From Halostreptopolyspora alba (lineage in GTDB: Bacteria; Actinomycetota; Actinomycetes; Streptosporangiales; Streptosporangiaceae): DNA of 64,000 bases. This document shows positions 15,956-23,594 of this stretch, one piece after another. The stretch covers positions 1-64,000 of the forward strand of contig RJMB01000001.1 in NCBI GenBank assembly GCA_003725585.1, read 5' to 3'. Position 1 is the first letter of the stretch; each line of letters opens with the position of its first letter. The notes below the pieces were generated by a model. That model was not told where the DNA came from and ran no database searches. It saw only the letters and a program-made list of their open reading frames with translations. The position numbers and the translations under genes are program-made.

Positions 15956-16780
15956 GTGACCTTCGATCCCACGACGACCGCCCGGTTCACCGCGGCGGAC
16001 GCCAGCCTGTGGAGCTGGAGCGACGACGCCGCCGGCACCCACGTCGGCTACATCGCCGACGCGGAGGAGGGCGCGGCCATGGGGATGGCCTTCGTCCGGT
16101 TCGGTAAAGGGGTGACCTTCGACTTCACCTGGCCCTACGACGAGGTCTGCGTGGTGACCAGGGGCAGCCTGAGCGTGCGCACCGGGGGCCGGCTGGTCAC
16201 CGCGCGCGAGGGTGAGCTGATGACCCAGCCGCGTGGGGTGCCGGGCACATTCGAGATCACCGAGGACCTCGAAATGATCTGCGTGCACCACCCCACCTTC
16301 GCCGAGGCGCACGACCTGACCCTGCGCGAGTACCGGGCCATGACCGACGCCGGAAACCCGCCGGACGCGCCGCCCAGCGTGCCCCGGCAACCGCGGGTAG
16401 GCCGGGTGTTCGACCCGAGCACGATGCAGACCTTCACCTTGGCCGACGTGCCGGAGTGGACATGCGTCGACGAACGGGGCGGCGCGGTGGGTTACCTCGC
16501 CGACCGCGCCGAGGGGTCGCCGATGGGGTTGGCGTTCTCCGTCTTCCCCCGCGGCGGGGTCTACGAGTTCGCCCTTCCCTACGACCAGGTCGCCGCGGTC
16601 ACCGCGGGCCGGTTCACGGTGCGCGGCCAGGAGGGCAGCTTCACGGTGCGTGCCGGGGAGATGCTCTACGTCCCCCGCGAGGTCCCCGCGGTCTTCGAGA
16701 TCGCTCAGGACACGGTGGCGGTCGCCGCGCACCACCCGACCTACCAGGAGGCCACCGGCACGGCCCCGCACCGGGGCTGA
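15956..16780 (+). CDS. Tandem cupin-domain protein
   Basis: This 274-aa protein contains two homologous cupin barrels, about residues 1-120 and 140-270. Each has the parallel pattern YxAD..EG.xMGxAF, then YDEV/YDQV, then a VVTRGSLSVRTGG / VTAGRFTVRGQE strand and a terminal HHPTF/HHPTY motif. It resembles EutQ-type cupins more than enzymes with a strict metal triad; metal-ligand histidines are sparse. The GTG start lies 9 bp after the reductase stop. The substrate is unknown; the operon suggests a detoxification or binding role. Confidence 0.8.
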   Translation: MTFDPTTTARFTAADASLWSWSDDAAGTHVGYIADAEEGAAMGMAFVRFGKGVTFDFTWPYDEVCVVTRGSLSVRTGGRLVTAREGELMTQPRGVPGTFEITEDLEMICVHHPTFAEAHDLTLREYRAMTDAGNPPDAPPSVPRQPRVGRVFDPSTMQTFTLADVPEWTCVDERGGAVGYLADRAEGSPMGLAFSVFPRGGVYEFALPYDQVAAVTAGRFTVRGQEGSFTVRAGEMLYVPREVPAVFEIAQDTVAVAAHHPTYQEATGTAPHRG

Positions 16781-16803
16781 CCCGAGGCCCCACCCGAACC
16801 GGG

Positions 16804-16827
16804 CCGCCCGGCCGGGGAGCCGGGTGG
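16804..16827 (+). terminator. Hairpin between cupin and MFS genes
   Basis: CCGCCCGGC and GCCGGGTGG form a 9-bp stem with one G-T pair and a 6-nt loop. No T-tract follows, so it is more likely an attenuator or RNA-stability element than a full terminator. Confidence 0.35.
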
Positions 16828-16906
16828 CTCCTTATCCCGGGGTACCGGCGGACACCCGAGTCCCCGGTCCCCGATCCGATCCCACAAGTAATAAGAGGAG
16901 ACTGCC

Positions 16907-18484
16907 ATGTCCCCAGCGGCCGACACCCCGCCCAGGGCGGGCGTGCGGGAGTGGCTCGGGCTGACCGTGCTGGCCCTGCCGGTGCTGCTGCTCGCGCTCG
17001 ACCTGACCGTGCTGCACCTGGCGCTGCCCCACCTGGCTGCCGACCTGAACCCGAGCGCCGTCCAGCAGCTGTGGATCCTGGACATCTACGGCTTCCTGGT
17101 GGCCGGGTTCCTGGTGACCATGGGCGGCCTGGCCGACCGTATCGGGCGCCGCAGACTGCTGCTCATCGGCGCCGCGGCGTTCGGCCTTGCCTCGCTCGCC
17201 GCCGCCTTCGCCACCAGCCCCGCGATGCTGATCGCCGCCCGCGCCCTGCTCGGTGTGGCCGGCGCGACCTTCACCCCCTCCAGCCTGTCGCTGCTGAGCA
17301 ACATGTTCCGCGACCCGCGGCAGCGCGGCTTCGCCATGGCGGTGTGGATGGCGTGTTTCGCCAGCGGCGCCGCGGTGGGTCCCTCCATCGGTGGGCTGCT
17401 GCTGGAGTGGTTCTGGTGGGGCGCGGTGTTCCTGCTCGGCGTGCCGGTGATGCTGTTGCTGCTCGCGGCGGGGCCGTTCCTGCTTCCGGAGTACCGCAGC
17501 CCCGACCCCGGCCGGCTCGACCCGCTCAGCGTGCTGCTGTCGCTGGTCGCCATCCTGCTGGTGGTCTACGCGGTGAAGGACGCGGCCAAGGACGGCTGGC
17601 AGCTGTCCACCGGGGCGGTGCTGCTCGCCGGGCTGGCCGCCGGGTGGGTCTTCGTGCGCCGCCAGCGCGGGCTGGACAGCCCGCTGGTGGACCTCACCCT
17701 GTTCCGGCACCGGGCGTTCAGCGTGGGGCTGGGAACCCTGCTGTTGTGCGGTGTCGCCGGCGGCTCCGTCGTCATGTTGCTGTCGCAGTACCTGCAGCTC
17801 ATGGTCGGGTTGTCTCCGCTGGCGGCGGGGCTGTGGCTGCTGCCGCAGGGGCTGGCGAGCATCCCCGCGGCGCTGCTGGCGCCGGCCCTCGCGACGCGGA
17901 TCGGCCCCGGCCGCACCACCGCCCTGGCCACGCTGTGCCCCGCGGTGGGGCTGCTGAGCTTGACCCAGGTCGGGGGAGACGGCGGTTTCGGGTTCGCCAT
18001 CGCCGGGTCCATCGTGTTGTCCCTGGGTATGGGGCTCGGGTCGGCGGTGATGGTCGACCTGGTCGTCAACTCCGCGCCGAAGGAGAAGAGCGGATCGGCC
18101 TCGTCGGTGTTCGAGACGGTGGGCGAGCTGGGCCAGGCCACCGGGATCGCCACCCTGGGCGCGGTCGCCACCGCCGTCTACCGGTTCGGTATCGCCGACA
18201 CCGTGCCCGAGGGCACTCCGCGGGCCGCCGCCGAGGCCACCCGGGACAGCATGCCCGCGGCGGCCGCGGCCGCCGCGGACCTGGGCGGCGAAGCCGGGGA
18301 CGCGCTGCTCGCCGCCGCCCGGGACGCCTTCGCCACCGGCATAACCACGGTCGGCTACGTGGGGGCCGCACTGCTGCTCCTCACCGCCGTTATGGCCTGG
18401 CGCTACCTGCCCAACACCCGCACCGGCGACTCGGAGGGGAGCGAGGACACCGAGCTCGTGGGGGGCGGGACACGGGCCGACTGA
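16907..18484 (+). CDS. MFS drug-efflux transporter, DHA2 (14-TMS) family
   Basis: This 525-aa integral membrane protein has about 14 hydrophobic helices. DHA2 motifs include LDLTVLHLALPHLAADL in TM1, WILDIYGFLVAGFLVTMGGLADRIGRRR (split motif A: GxLADRxGRR), and GVAGATFTPSSLSLLSNMF. It resembles the SmvA/QacA group exporting cationic drugs, dyes or antibiotics. AGAGGA precedes the ATG. It is the third gene behind the SoxR-like promoter, 126 bp after the cupin. It likely exports a redox-active compound that the reductase modifies; that link is inference. Confidence 0.9.
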   Translation: MSPAADTPPRAGVREWLGLTVLALPVLLLALDLTVLHLALPHLAADLNPSAVQQLWILDIYGFLVAGFLVTMGGLADRIGRRRLLLIGAAAFGLASLAAAFATSPAMLIAARALLGVAGATFTPSSLSLLSNMFRDPRQRGFAMAVWMACFASGAAVGPSIGGLLLEWFWWGAVFLLGVPVMLLLLAAGPFLLPEYRSPDPGRLDPLSVLLSLVAILLVVYAVKDAAKDGWQLSTGAVLLAGLAAGWVFVRRQRGLDSPLVDLTLFRHRAFSVGLGTLLLCGVAGGSVVMLLSQYLQLMVGLSPLAAGLWLLPQGLASIPAALLAPALATRIGPGRTTALATLCPAVGLLSLTQVGGDGGFGFAIAGSIVLSLGMGLGSAVMVDLVVNSAPKEKSGSASSVFETVGELGQATGIATLGAVATAVYRFGIADTVPEGTPRAAAEATRDSMPAAAAAAADLGGEAGDALLAAARDAFATGITTVGYVGAALLLLTAVMAWRYLPNTRTGDSEGSEDTELVGGGTRAD

Positions 18485-18509
18485 CCGCCGCTGCCCGAGT
18501 GGTCCGGGT

Positions 18510-18541
18510 CGCCCCTGGGGCACAGGCAGCCCTCAGGGGCG
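18510..18541 (+). terminator. Hairpin terminator after the MFS gene
   Basis: CGCCCCTGGGG and CCCTCAGGGGCG form an 11-bp stem with a 9-nt loop, 25 bp past the MFS stop. There is no T-tract, as is common in high-GC actinomycetes. Confidence 0.65.
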
Positions 18542-19049
18542 GCCCGCCGTACCGGCGTGCGGTGCTCCGCCCGCCTCCTCCCCACACACGCGGTCGCGTG
18601 GGCGATCCGGCCGGGCATCGGCTCTCTGGGCGTGTCGGTCGAACGCTGCTCGCGAGCCCTCTCGGGAGCAGCGCTGTGCGGGCACGGCTTGATCACACTC
18701 ACGGATGAGGTTTCACCGGTGAGTGTTTCGCGGTTGGTGGTCTCCTTCGTGAGTGGAGCCATCGGGCGGGGTTCAGTGTCGAACGTGCTTCGGCCTCCGT
18801 TGAAGCGTGCTGAGCGGGGGACGGGCCGGACGCTCGTGACGCGCAGGTCACTCCTTCGCGTGTACACGGGGCTTTTCTGGCGGCGCGCATTCTTGAGGTC
18901 GAACGCGTCAGACCCGCCGCCCCCACGCGTATGCGAATGGTGGGGCGTGCTGGTGTGGCCCCGACCCGTTGCTCGGAGGGTCAGCGAACCGCTTCCGCGG
19001 CGCTCAACTCAGGAGAGCGAGGAACCCGCACGTCACACACTTGGAACCC
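18542..19049. other. Noncoding stretch before array 3
   Basis: About 500 bp with no supportable gene on either strand. Open frames here are shadows without start context or recognisable domains. No repeats beyond short coincidental matches were seen. Confidence 0.5.
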
Positions 19050-19146
19050 GGAAGTGCGAAATCTGATGGTGTGGGCGTTTTGTCGGTTTCTTGGAAAGTG
19101 GTGAAAACAGGCCCTCTATACTCGCGGAAGCGCAGGTCATTAAGAG
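19050..19146 (+). promoter_or_regulatory. CRISPR leader of array 3
   Basis: It shares GGAAAGTGGTGAA (19093-19105, 54 nt before the repeat) and CGCAGGTCA (19131-19139, 16 nt before it) with the leader of array 2. The spacing is offset by only one base. It is A/T-richer than its surroundings. It is therefore a true, related leader and array 3 may be acquisition-competent in trans. Confidence 0.78.
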
Positions 19147-19364
19147 GTGCTCCCCGCACGCGCGGGGATGGTCCCCGACCCGACTACTAGCCACACACCC
19201 AGACCTAGTGCTCCCCGCACGCGCGGGGATGGTCCCAGCGTGGGATAATCAATCTTAAAAAAGGAGAGGTGCTCCCCGCACGCGCGGGGATGGTCCCGAC
19301 TGTGTGGAAGTCCGGGAGAGGCCGAACGCGTGCTCCCCGCACCCCCGCACGCGCGGGGGTTCCC
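19147..19364 (+). CRISPR. CRISPR array 3: short satellite I-E array
   Basis: Four repeats begin at 19147, 19208, 19269 and 19330 with a regular 61-nt period and three 32-nt spacers (19176-19207, 19237-19268, 19298-19329). Repeats start GTGCTCCCC rather than the CTGCTCCCC of arrays 1 and 2. The last unit is degenerate, with an internal CCCCGCAC-type partial duplication and a GGGGGTTCCC end. It has its own leader but no cas genes nearby, so it must use the operon 8 kb to the left. Confidence 0.97.
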
Positions 19365-19474
19365 TTACGGGTGAATCTGTCGAGATCCGCGAATTCTCTC
19401 CCATCCAGCGCCGCACCGAAGCACCCACCAACCACGACCAAAAAAGAAAACCGAAACCCGAGTAGCGAAACAAG

Positions 19475-19502
19475 AAACCTCCTCTCCCATCGAGAGAGGA
19501 GG
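19475..19502 (-). terminator. Intrinsic terminator of the inverted XRE-DUF397 pair
   Basis: CCTCCTCTC and GAGAGGAGG form a perfect 9-bp stem with a 7-nt loop. On the minus strand it is followed by TTTCTTGTTTC. It lies 18 bp downstream of the DUF397 stop. Confidence 0.85.
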
Positions 19503-19520
19503 TCACGCGGAAGCAGGAAC

Positions 19521-19706
19521 CTACAACCGGCCCGTCTTAAGGTCGTCCAGGAACGAGCGCCATGCATCCGACCCGAACGCCAGAGCGCCCGCCTCACGAT
19601 ACTTCGAGTCCCGGACGTGGACCTGCCGCCCGTCGGGGCTACGTACCTCGACACACTCGCCCCCGGCATTCGACCGAGACGACTTCATCCACCGCTCATC
19701 CAACAT
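19521..19706 (-). CDS. DUF397 family protein (61 aa)
   Basis: The protein has W-M-K-S-S-R-S-N near the N-terminus, GGECVEVRS, VHVRDSKYRE and a final WRSFLDDLKTGRL helix, a textbook DUF397 protein. It overlaps the upstream XRE gene by 11 bp. It is probably the partner or antagonist of that XRE regulator. A strong intrinsic terminator follows. It is the mirror-image counterpart of the pair at 1012-1948. Confidence 0.88.
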   Translation of the reverse strand: MLDERWMKSSRSNAGGECVEVRSPDGRQVHVRDSKYREAGALAFGSDAWRSFLDDLKTGRL

Positions 19707-20508
19707 TCGTAATACTCCTGACCAGGTCGATCGAGTCTGCCGGGGACAACGCCCAGGCTTGCAACTTTCCGAACACGCTCACGACTCGCTGAACCTCACG
19801 AGGATTGTCGATCAGTTCACCACCGCTGGCATGTTCCGCGTGGACCAGGGGTAGCCGGTCGATGAACGTGAACAGCCCGACTGCTCCCGTCGCCGCTCCG
19901 ATGTGGGTGGGCAAGCCGCTGGGGACGATCTGTAGCCCCACGGTGCCCGATTCTGCCAGGTTCGCCAGATGGTGGAGCTGTTCGGTAACCGTTTGAGGGG
20001 CACCCAAACACCCCCGAACAACACCTTCGGGGATCACGGCTGACACGGCGGGCGTTCCCGCCTCAAGCAACCGTCGACTGCGCTTGGTCTTCAGCTCAAG
20101 TAGCGCGTCGATGTCTTCCGGTGGATCGAGTGGCCGCCCGTAGGTCAGCACGCTTCGTGCGTACTCCGGGGTCTGGAGCGGTCCGGGGATGAGTGACGGA
20201 TGATGCATCCGTATTTCGACCGCCGCGGCTTCAGCGTCCTCGATTCGCCTATACCAGTCGGGATCAGCGACTCGTCGTGTCACATCCGACCAAGCCCTGA
20301 TCAGGGCGCCGTTTGTACAGAACACCTGATCCAGTTCGCCGACAGTATCCCGTTTCGGTGCCCGGGTGGCTCGTTCAAGCTTGGAGAGCATCCCGCTTGA
20401 GATCGTTAGGTTCCGCGCGACATCGTCCAGTGAAAGCCCAGTTTGGGTGCGCAACCGGCGAAGCTCACGCCCGAACGGCACCCAATCGGGTAAGGGTTTC
20501 TCTGTCAT
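19696..20508 (-). CDS. XRE-family regulator with DUF5753 domain
   Basis: This 270-aa protein has an N-terminal helix-turn-helix (FGRELRRLRTQTGLSLDDVA then SGMLSKLERATRAP) and a full DUF5753 domain. The latter includes the hallmark LIPGPLQTPEYARSVL near residue 115 and LQIVPSGLPTHIGAATGAVGLFTF. The ATG at 20508 is preferred to the in-frame TTG one codon upstream. A perfect GTACT-acaga-AGTAC palindrome 12 bp upstream of the start is a candidate autoregulatory operator. It is coupled to the DUF397 gene. The C-terminal domain is better conserved than in the left-flank XRE. Confidence 0.92.
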   Translation of the reverse strand: MTEKPLPDWVPFGRELRRLRTQTGLSLDDVARNLTISSGMLSKLERATRAPKRDTVGELDQVFCTNGALIRAWSDVTRRVADPDWYRRIEDAEAAAVEIRMHHPSLIPGPLQTPEYARSVLTYGRPLDPPEDIDALLELKTKRSRRLLEAGTPAVSAVIPEGVVRGCLGAPQTVTEQLHHLANLAESGTVGLQIVPSGLPTHIGAATGAVGLFTFIDRLPLVHAEHASGGELIDNPREVQRVVSVFGKLQAWALSPADSIDLVRSITNVG

Positions 20509-20520
20509 CAATACAAGTGT

Positions 20521-20535
20521 GTACTACAGAAGTAC
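20521..20535. promoter_or_regulatory. Palindrome at the XRE promoter
   Basis: GTACT-acaga-AGTAC lies just upstream of the leftward XRE start in an A/T-rich patch. It is a plausible binding site for the XRE protein itself. Confidence 0.45.
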
Positions 20536-20828
20536 TGTCTAGACCATAGATATACAGAATATCCCCAGCCCGGTTCATCTCATGGAATGCGCGGCGATCG
20601 TCATGAACGCTGAGGGTGTACCAAGAGACCCCCGCGACGGATTCCGGTCCGTCCGGGGGCATGGCCACCAGCTGTAGAGGAGCTGATGACGTTGACCAGT
20701 TTGCCACCGCGCCGAAGCGCGCGAATCCGCCCTCACCCGCGCATCGTGGATGACCACTGTGGGGCCGGCATCCGCGCGTTTGGCCCGTTCTCGGGTGTGG
20801 CTTTCCTGGCCGGTCGGGGGGTGCGCCG
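20536..20828. other. Intergenic region
   Basis: About 290 bp between the leftward XRE gene and the rightward HTH gene. A leftward open frame here (with GVSWYTLSVHDDRRAFHEM) is possibly a decayed gene fragment, but has no start context or recognised family. Confidence 0.4.
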
Positions 20829-21047
20829 ATGAGGGCTGTCGAGGTGGGTCCCCCCGAGCCGGGGCTGAACTGTTTCGTGCTGTCCAACGGGGAAGCCGCC
20901 CAGGAGTTGGGGATCTCTCCCTCCACGATGCGTCAGTGGGCGCGCGCGGGATGGATCCGCTATGTCACCGACCCCAACGGGTGGCGCCTGTTTGGGATGG
21001 GCGACGTCTATGCCCTGCGCGATGCCCTGCGGGAGGAGACCCAGTGA
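20829..21047 (+). CDS. Small helix-turn-helix protein (MerR/excisionase-like)
   Basis: This 72-aa protein contains a single winged HTH of the MerR/HTH_17 type: LSNGEAAQELGISPSTMRQW, then ARAGWIRYVTDPNGWRLFG, then an YALRDALREE helix. Such solo domains act as excisionase-like or promoter-binding factors. The ATG follows a GGGGGG tract. Its stop overlaps the GTG of the next, truncated gene (GTGA), so the two formed an operon. With the neighbouring repeat relic it marks the right-hand edge of the CRISPR island. Confidence 0.75.
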   Translation: MRAVEVGPPEPGLNCFVLSNGEAAQELGISPSTMRQWARAGWIRYVTDPNGWRLFGMGDVYALRDALREETQ

Positions 21048-21292
21048 CCCCCACCCCGGGCGGCTCCCCCGGTGCGGGGTGGTCCGCCCGCGGTGACCGG
21101 CCCGAAGTAGAGGTGCCGCACGCGCTGATCCCGCTGCATGAGGAGTTTCGCCACTGGTGGCGCATCGACTACGACCCACGCAGCCCCATCGCCCCCTACA
21201 CGGCCCGCCCTCGCTTCGGTGACGGACGAACCATCCGCGCGTGCTCCCCGCACGCGCGGGGGTGGTGCGATCTTGGGGGCCTCCGCCCGTAG
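21044..21292 (+). pseudogene. Truncated homologue of the 96-aa protein, ending in a CRISPR repeat
   Basis: The frame encodes 82 residues homologous to the protein at 299-589 through PLHEEFRHWWRIDYDP, APYTARPRF and GRTIR. At that point the sequence switches to a solo CRISPR repeat (21241-21269), translated as CSPHARGWC, and stops in the leader-like duplication. The native last ~24 residues (SDSVRLLARVLEL... in the intact copy) are missing. It is either a decayed gene or a chimeric one. The GTG start overlaps the HTH gene stop. Confidence 0.75.
21241..21269 (+). repeat. Solo CRISPR repeat at the right island edge
   Basis: It matches the array 3 repeat (GTGCTCCCCGCACGCGCGGGG...) with three changes near the 3' end. 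No second unit lies 61 nt away. It interrupts the reading frame of a duplicated gene and immediately precedes the second leader-like copy. Confidence 0.85.
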
Positions 21293-21376
21293 GCGGCGCT
21301 CGTGAATCTATGCCTGCTTTCGCGCGTCAGGAGCGTTAAAACAGCACGATCATCTATGGTTCGGCTTCGGTGGGCG
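21268..21376 (+). repeat. Leader-like sequence, right copy
   Basis: This is the second copy of the 56-163 sequence in direct orientation, 21.2 kb away. A very decayed repeat-like stretch (GGGCGCC...CGGGGACGCC) may follow at about 21373-21400. Confidence 0.6.
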
Positions 21377-21400
21377 CCCTATCTACCCTACGGGGACGCC

Positions 21401-21979
21401 CTACCCCAAGTCGCCGGGGATGAGGCTGTAGAGGGCGAGGTCGGTGCGGCCCTCGTGGAGGGGCATGGCGTTGCGTTCGATGCCCTCGAAGTGGAAACCG
21501 ACCTTCTCCGCCACGCGCCGTGACGCCGCGTTGGGCATGGCGGCCTTCAGCTCCACCCGTTCGAAGCCCTGGTCCAGTGCCCAGCGGGACAGGGCCGCCG
21601 CGGCCTCCGCCGCGTAGCCCCGGCCCCGCGCCCACGGGGCCACCCAGTAGCCCATCTCGGTGGTCATCGACTGCCACAGGGTGCGGGTGAACCCGAACGA
21701 GCCCACGAACCGGTCCGTGGCCGCCTCGACGGCGGCCCACTGCTGCCCGTCCCCGGTGGCCCGCGCCTGCGGGGCGTGCACCACGCACCACTGGTGGGCG
21801 TCCTCGCGGGTGTAGGCCACACCGGGGCGCGGCATCGGGAGCCACTCCTGGGTGGAGGGGTCGCTCGCGCCCGCGTGCACGGCGTCGGTGTCGGCCTCGG
21901 TGAAGGCGCGCAGCCGCAGCCGGTCGGTCTCCAGGACGACCGCCGGCATCGTGGGCTGGGGGGAGTCGGTTGATCTCAC
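21401..21979 (-). CDS. GNAT-family N-acetyltransferase (RimJ/RimL type)
   Basis: This 192-aa protein has the RimJ/RimL-like layout: ETDRLRLRAFTEADTDAVHA at the start, then VGSFGFTRT, the acetyl-CoA loop WVAPWARGRGYAAEA (R/Q-x-x-G-x-G/A), and AMPNAASRRVAEKVGFHFEG. It acetylates an amino group, often a ribosomal protein N-terminus or a small molecule. The GTG start overlaps the cobB stop (GTGA), so it is the distal gene of the leftward cobB transcript. No cobalamin role is evident. Confidence 0.85.
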   Translation of the reverse strand: MRSTDSPQPTMPAVVLETDRLRLRAFTEADTDAVHAGASDPSTQEWLPMPRPGVAYTREDAHQWCVVHAPQARATGDGQQWAAVEAATDRFVGSFGFTRTLWQSMTTEMGYWVAPWARGRGYAAEAAAALSRWALDQGFERVELKAAMPNAASRRVAEKVGFHFEGIERNAMPLHEGRTDLALYSLIPGDLG

Positions 21980-23364
21980 GTGTGGTTCCCGCTGGCGAAC
22001 TCGCGCACCGAGTCCAGGAACCGTGTGGCGATCGCCGGCGCCCCGGCCCAGTGCAGGTGAAGGTAGGAGGCGTTCAGGTTCGCACTCGCGAAACCGTCCG
22101 CGCCAGCGGTTTTCCACTGCCAGGCGGGGGTGTGCCCGTGGGCGGGGGTTACGGCGGTGCGGTGGAACTCGTGGCCGTTCACCCGCAACCCGGTGGGGGC
22201 CAGCACCGAGTCGCGCACGGCCACGGCGGAGCGGTAGCCCAGCGTGAGATGCCGCGTCATCCGCGCCTCGGCGGGCAGCACCCCGCACATGGGGGCGCCG
22301 TCGAGGTGGCGTGCCAGATAGAGCAGGCCCGCGCACTCGGCGGCGACCGGCCCGCCGCGCGAGGCGAGGTCGGCCACGGCCGCCCGCAGCGCCGCGTTGG
22401 CGGACAGCTCCCCGGCGTGCACCTCGGGGAACCCGCCGCCGATGACCAGCCCGTGCGTGTCCGCGGGCAGCGACTCGTCACGCAGCGGGTCGAAGGGCAC
22501 CACCTCGGCGCCGCCCGCCCGCAGCAGCTCCGTCTGTTCGGTGTAGCCGAACGTGAAGGCGGGACCGCCGGCGACGGCGACCCTGACGGGTCTTGGGGTG
22601 GCCGGGCCGGTGATCTCGGTTTCGGGGTTCCACGGTTCACCGGGGACGGGTCCCGCGCCGCGGGCGATCGCGGTGATCGCGTCCAGGTCGCACGCGCCGG
22701 CGACCAGGGTTCCCAGCGCGTCGACGGCCCCGCGCGCCGCTGTGGCGCGTTCGGCGGCAGGGATCAGCCCGAGGTGGCGCGACGGGGTCTCCACGTCGGC
22801 GTGGCGGCGGATGGCGCCCAGGACCTCGACCCCCACCTCGTCGAGCGCGTCGCGTAGCAGCTCCTCGTGCCGGTCGGAGGACACCCGGTTGAGGACGACC
22901 CCGGCCACCCGTACCCGGGAGTCGAACCCCTGGAACCCGTGCACGAGGGCGGCGACCGACCGGCTGGTGCGGGCGGCGTCCACGACGAGGATGACGGGCG
23001 CGCCGAGCAGCTGCGCGACGTGCGCCGTGGAGGCGAGGTCGCCCGGCCCCTGGAAGTGGCGCGGTTCGGAGGCGCCGTCGAACAGCCCCATGACCCCCTC
23101 GATGACGGCGATGTCGGCGCCGGTGGCCCCGTGCCGGAACAGGGGGGCGAGGCGGTCCTCGCCGCACAGCACCGGGTCGAGGTTGCGCGGGGGCCTGCCG
23201 GTGGCGACCGAGTGGTATCCGGGGTCGATGTAGTCGGGACCCACCTTGTGCCCGGAGACACGGTGCCCGCGCGCCGCCAGCGCGGCCATCAGCCCGGTCG
23301 CCACGGTGGTCTTTCCGCTGCCCGACGCGGGCGCCGCGACCACCACCCGTGGGATCCGCGTCAC
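21976..23364 (-). CDS. cobB: Cobyrinate a,c-diamide synthase (CobB/CbiA)
   Basis: This 462-aa amidotransferase converts (hydrogeno)cobyrinate to its a,c-diamide using ATP and glutamine. The N-terminal P-loop reads APASGSGKTTVATGL, followed by VGPDYIDPGYH and IEGVMGLFDG. The C-terminal class-I glutaminase domain has the catalytic cysteine in AAECAGLLYL and a terminal histidine in ASYLHLHWAG. The GTG at 23364 follows GGGGGAAC. It diverges from cobI across 230 bp of GC-rich sequence in which I find no B12 riboswitch. Confidence 0.95.
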   Translation of the reverse strand: MTRIPRVVVAAPASGSGKTTVATGLMAALAARGHRVSGHKVGPDYIDPGYHSVATGRPPRNLDPVLCGEDRLAPLFRHGATGADIAVIEGVMGLFDGASEPRHFQGPGDLASTAHVAQLLGAPVILVVDAARTSRSVAALVHGFQGFDSRVRVAGVVLNRVSSDRHEELLRDALDEVGVEVLGAIRRHADVETPSRHLGLIPAAERATAARGAVDALGTLVAGACDLDAITAIARGAGPVPGEPWNPETEITGPATPRPVRVAVAGGPAFTFGYTEQTELLRAGGAEVVPFDPLRDESLPADTHGLVIGGGFPEVHAGELSANAALRAAVADLASRGGPVAAECAGLLYLARHLDGAPMCGVLPAEARMTRHLTLGYRSAVAVRDSVLAPTGLRVNGHEFHRTAVTPAHGHTPAWQWKTAGADGFASANLNASYLHLHWAGAPAIATRFLDSVREFASGNHT

Positions 23365-23594
23365 TGTTCCCCCTATGCCTGGACTTTGACCGAGGACCGG
23401 CAACCGAGGTTACGCGGGTGCACCCGGTGGGTCCTGCCGCGCCCCACGTGGCGCGCCGGGGGCGGGGGTGGCCCGGTGGCCCCGCGTGTGCTCCCCACGG
23501 GGGCACCCACCGGTGGCGCCGGGCGGCACCGATACGCTGAGCTGGGCGTCCCTGGAACGGATGGAACCACTGGTACTACGGAAAGCGCGGTGAC

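Noticed and set aside
18542..19066. Frames on both strands between the MFS terminator and array 3
   Set aside because: No start signals, no recognisable domains and Arg/Ser/Pro-rich composition; the array 3 leader occupies the end.
20465..20926. A 153-aa leftward frame upstream of the XRE gene
   Set aside because: It overlaps the XRE promoter and start and the HTH gene, and has no recognised domain; at best a decayed fragment in its C-terminal third.
23488..23507. GTGCTCCCC followed by a G-run, resembling the start of a CRISPR repeat
   Set aside because: It is a simple GTGC(T)CCCC/GGGG(G)CAC hairpin without the repeat 3' half or any 61-nt partner.
23365..23594. Possible B12 riboswitch between divergent cobB and cobI
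   Set aside because: No GCCAGGAGACC-type B12 box or GGGAA...GGTG core on either strand.
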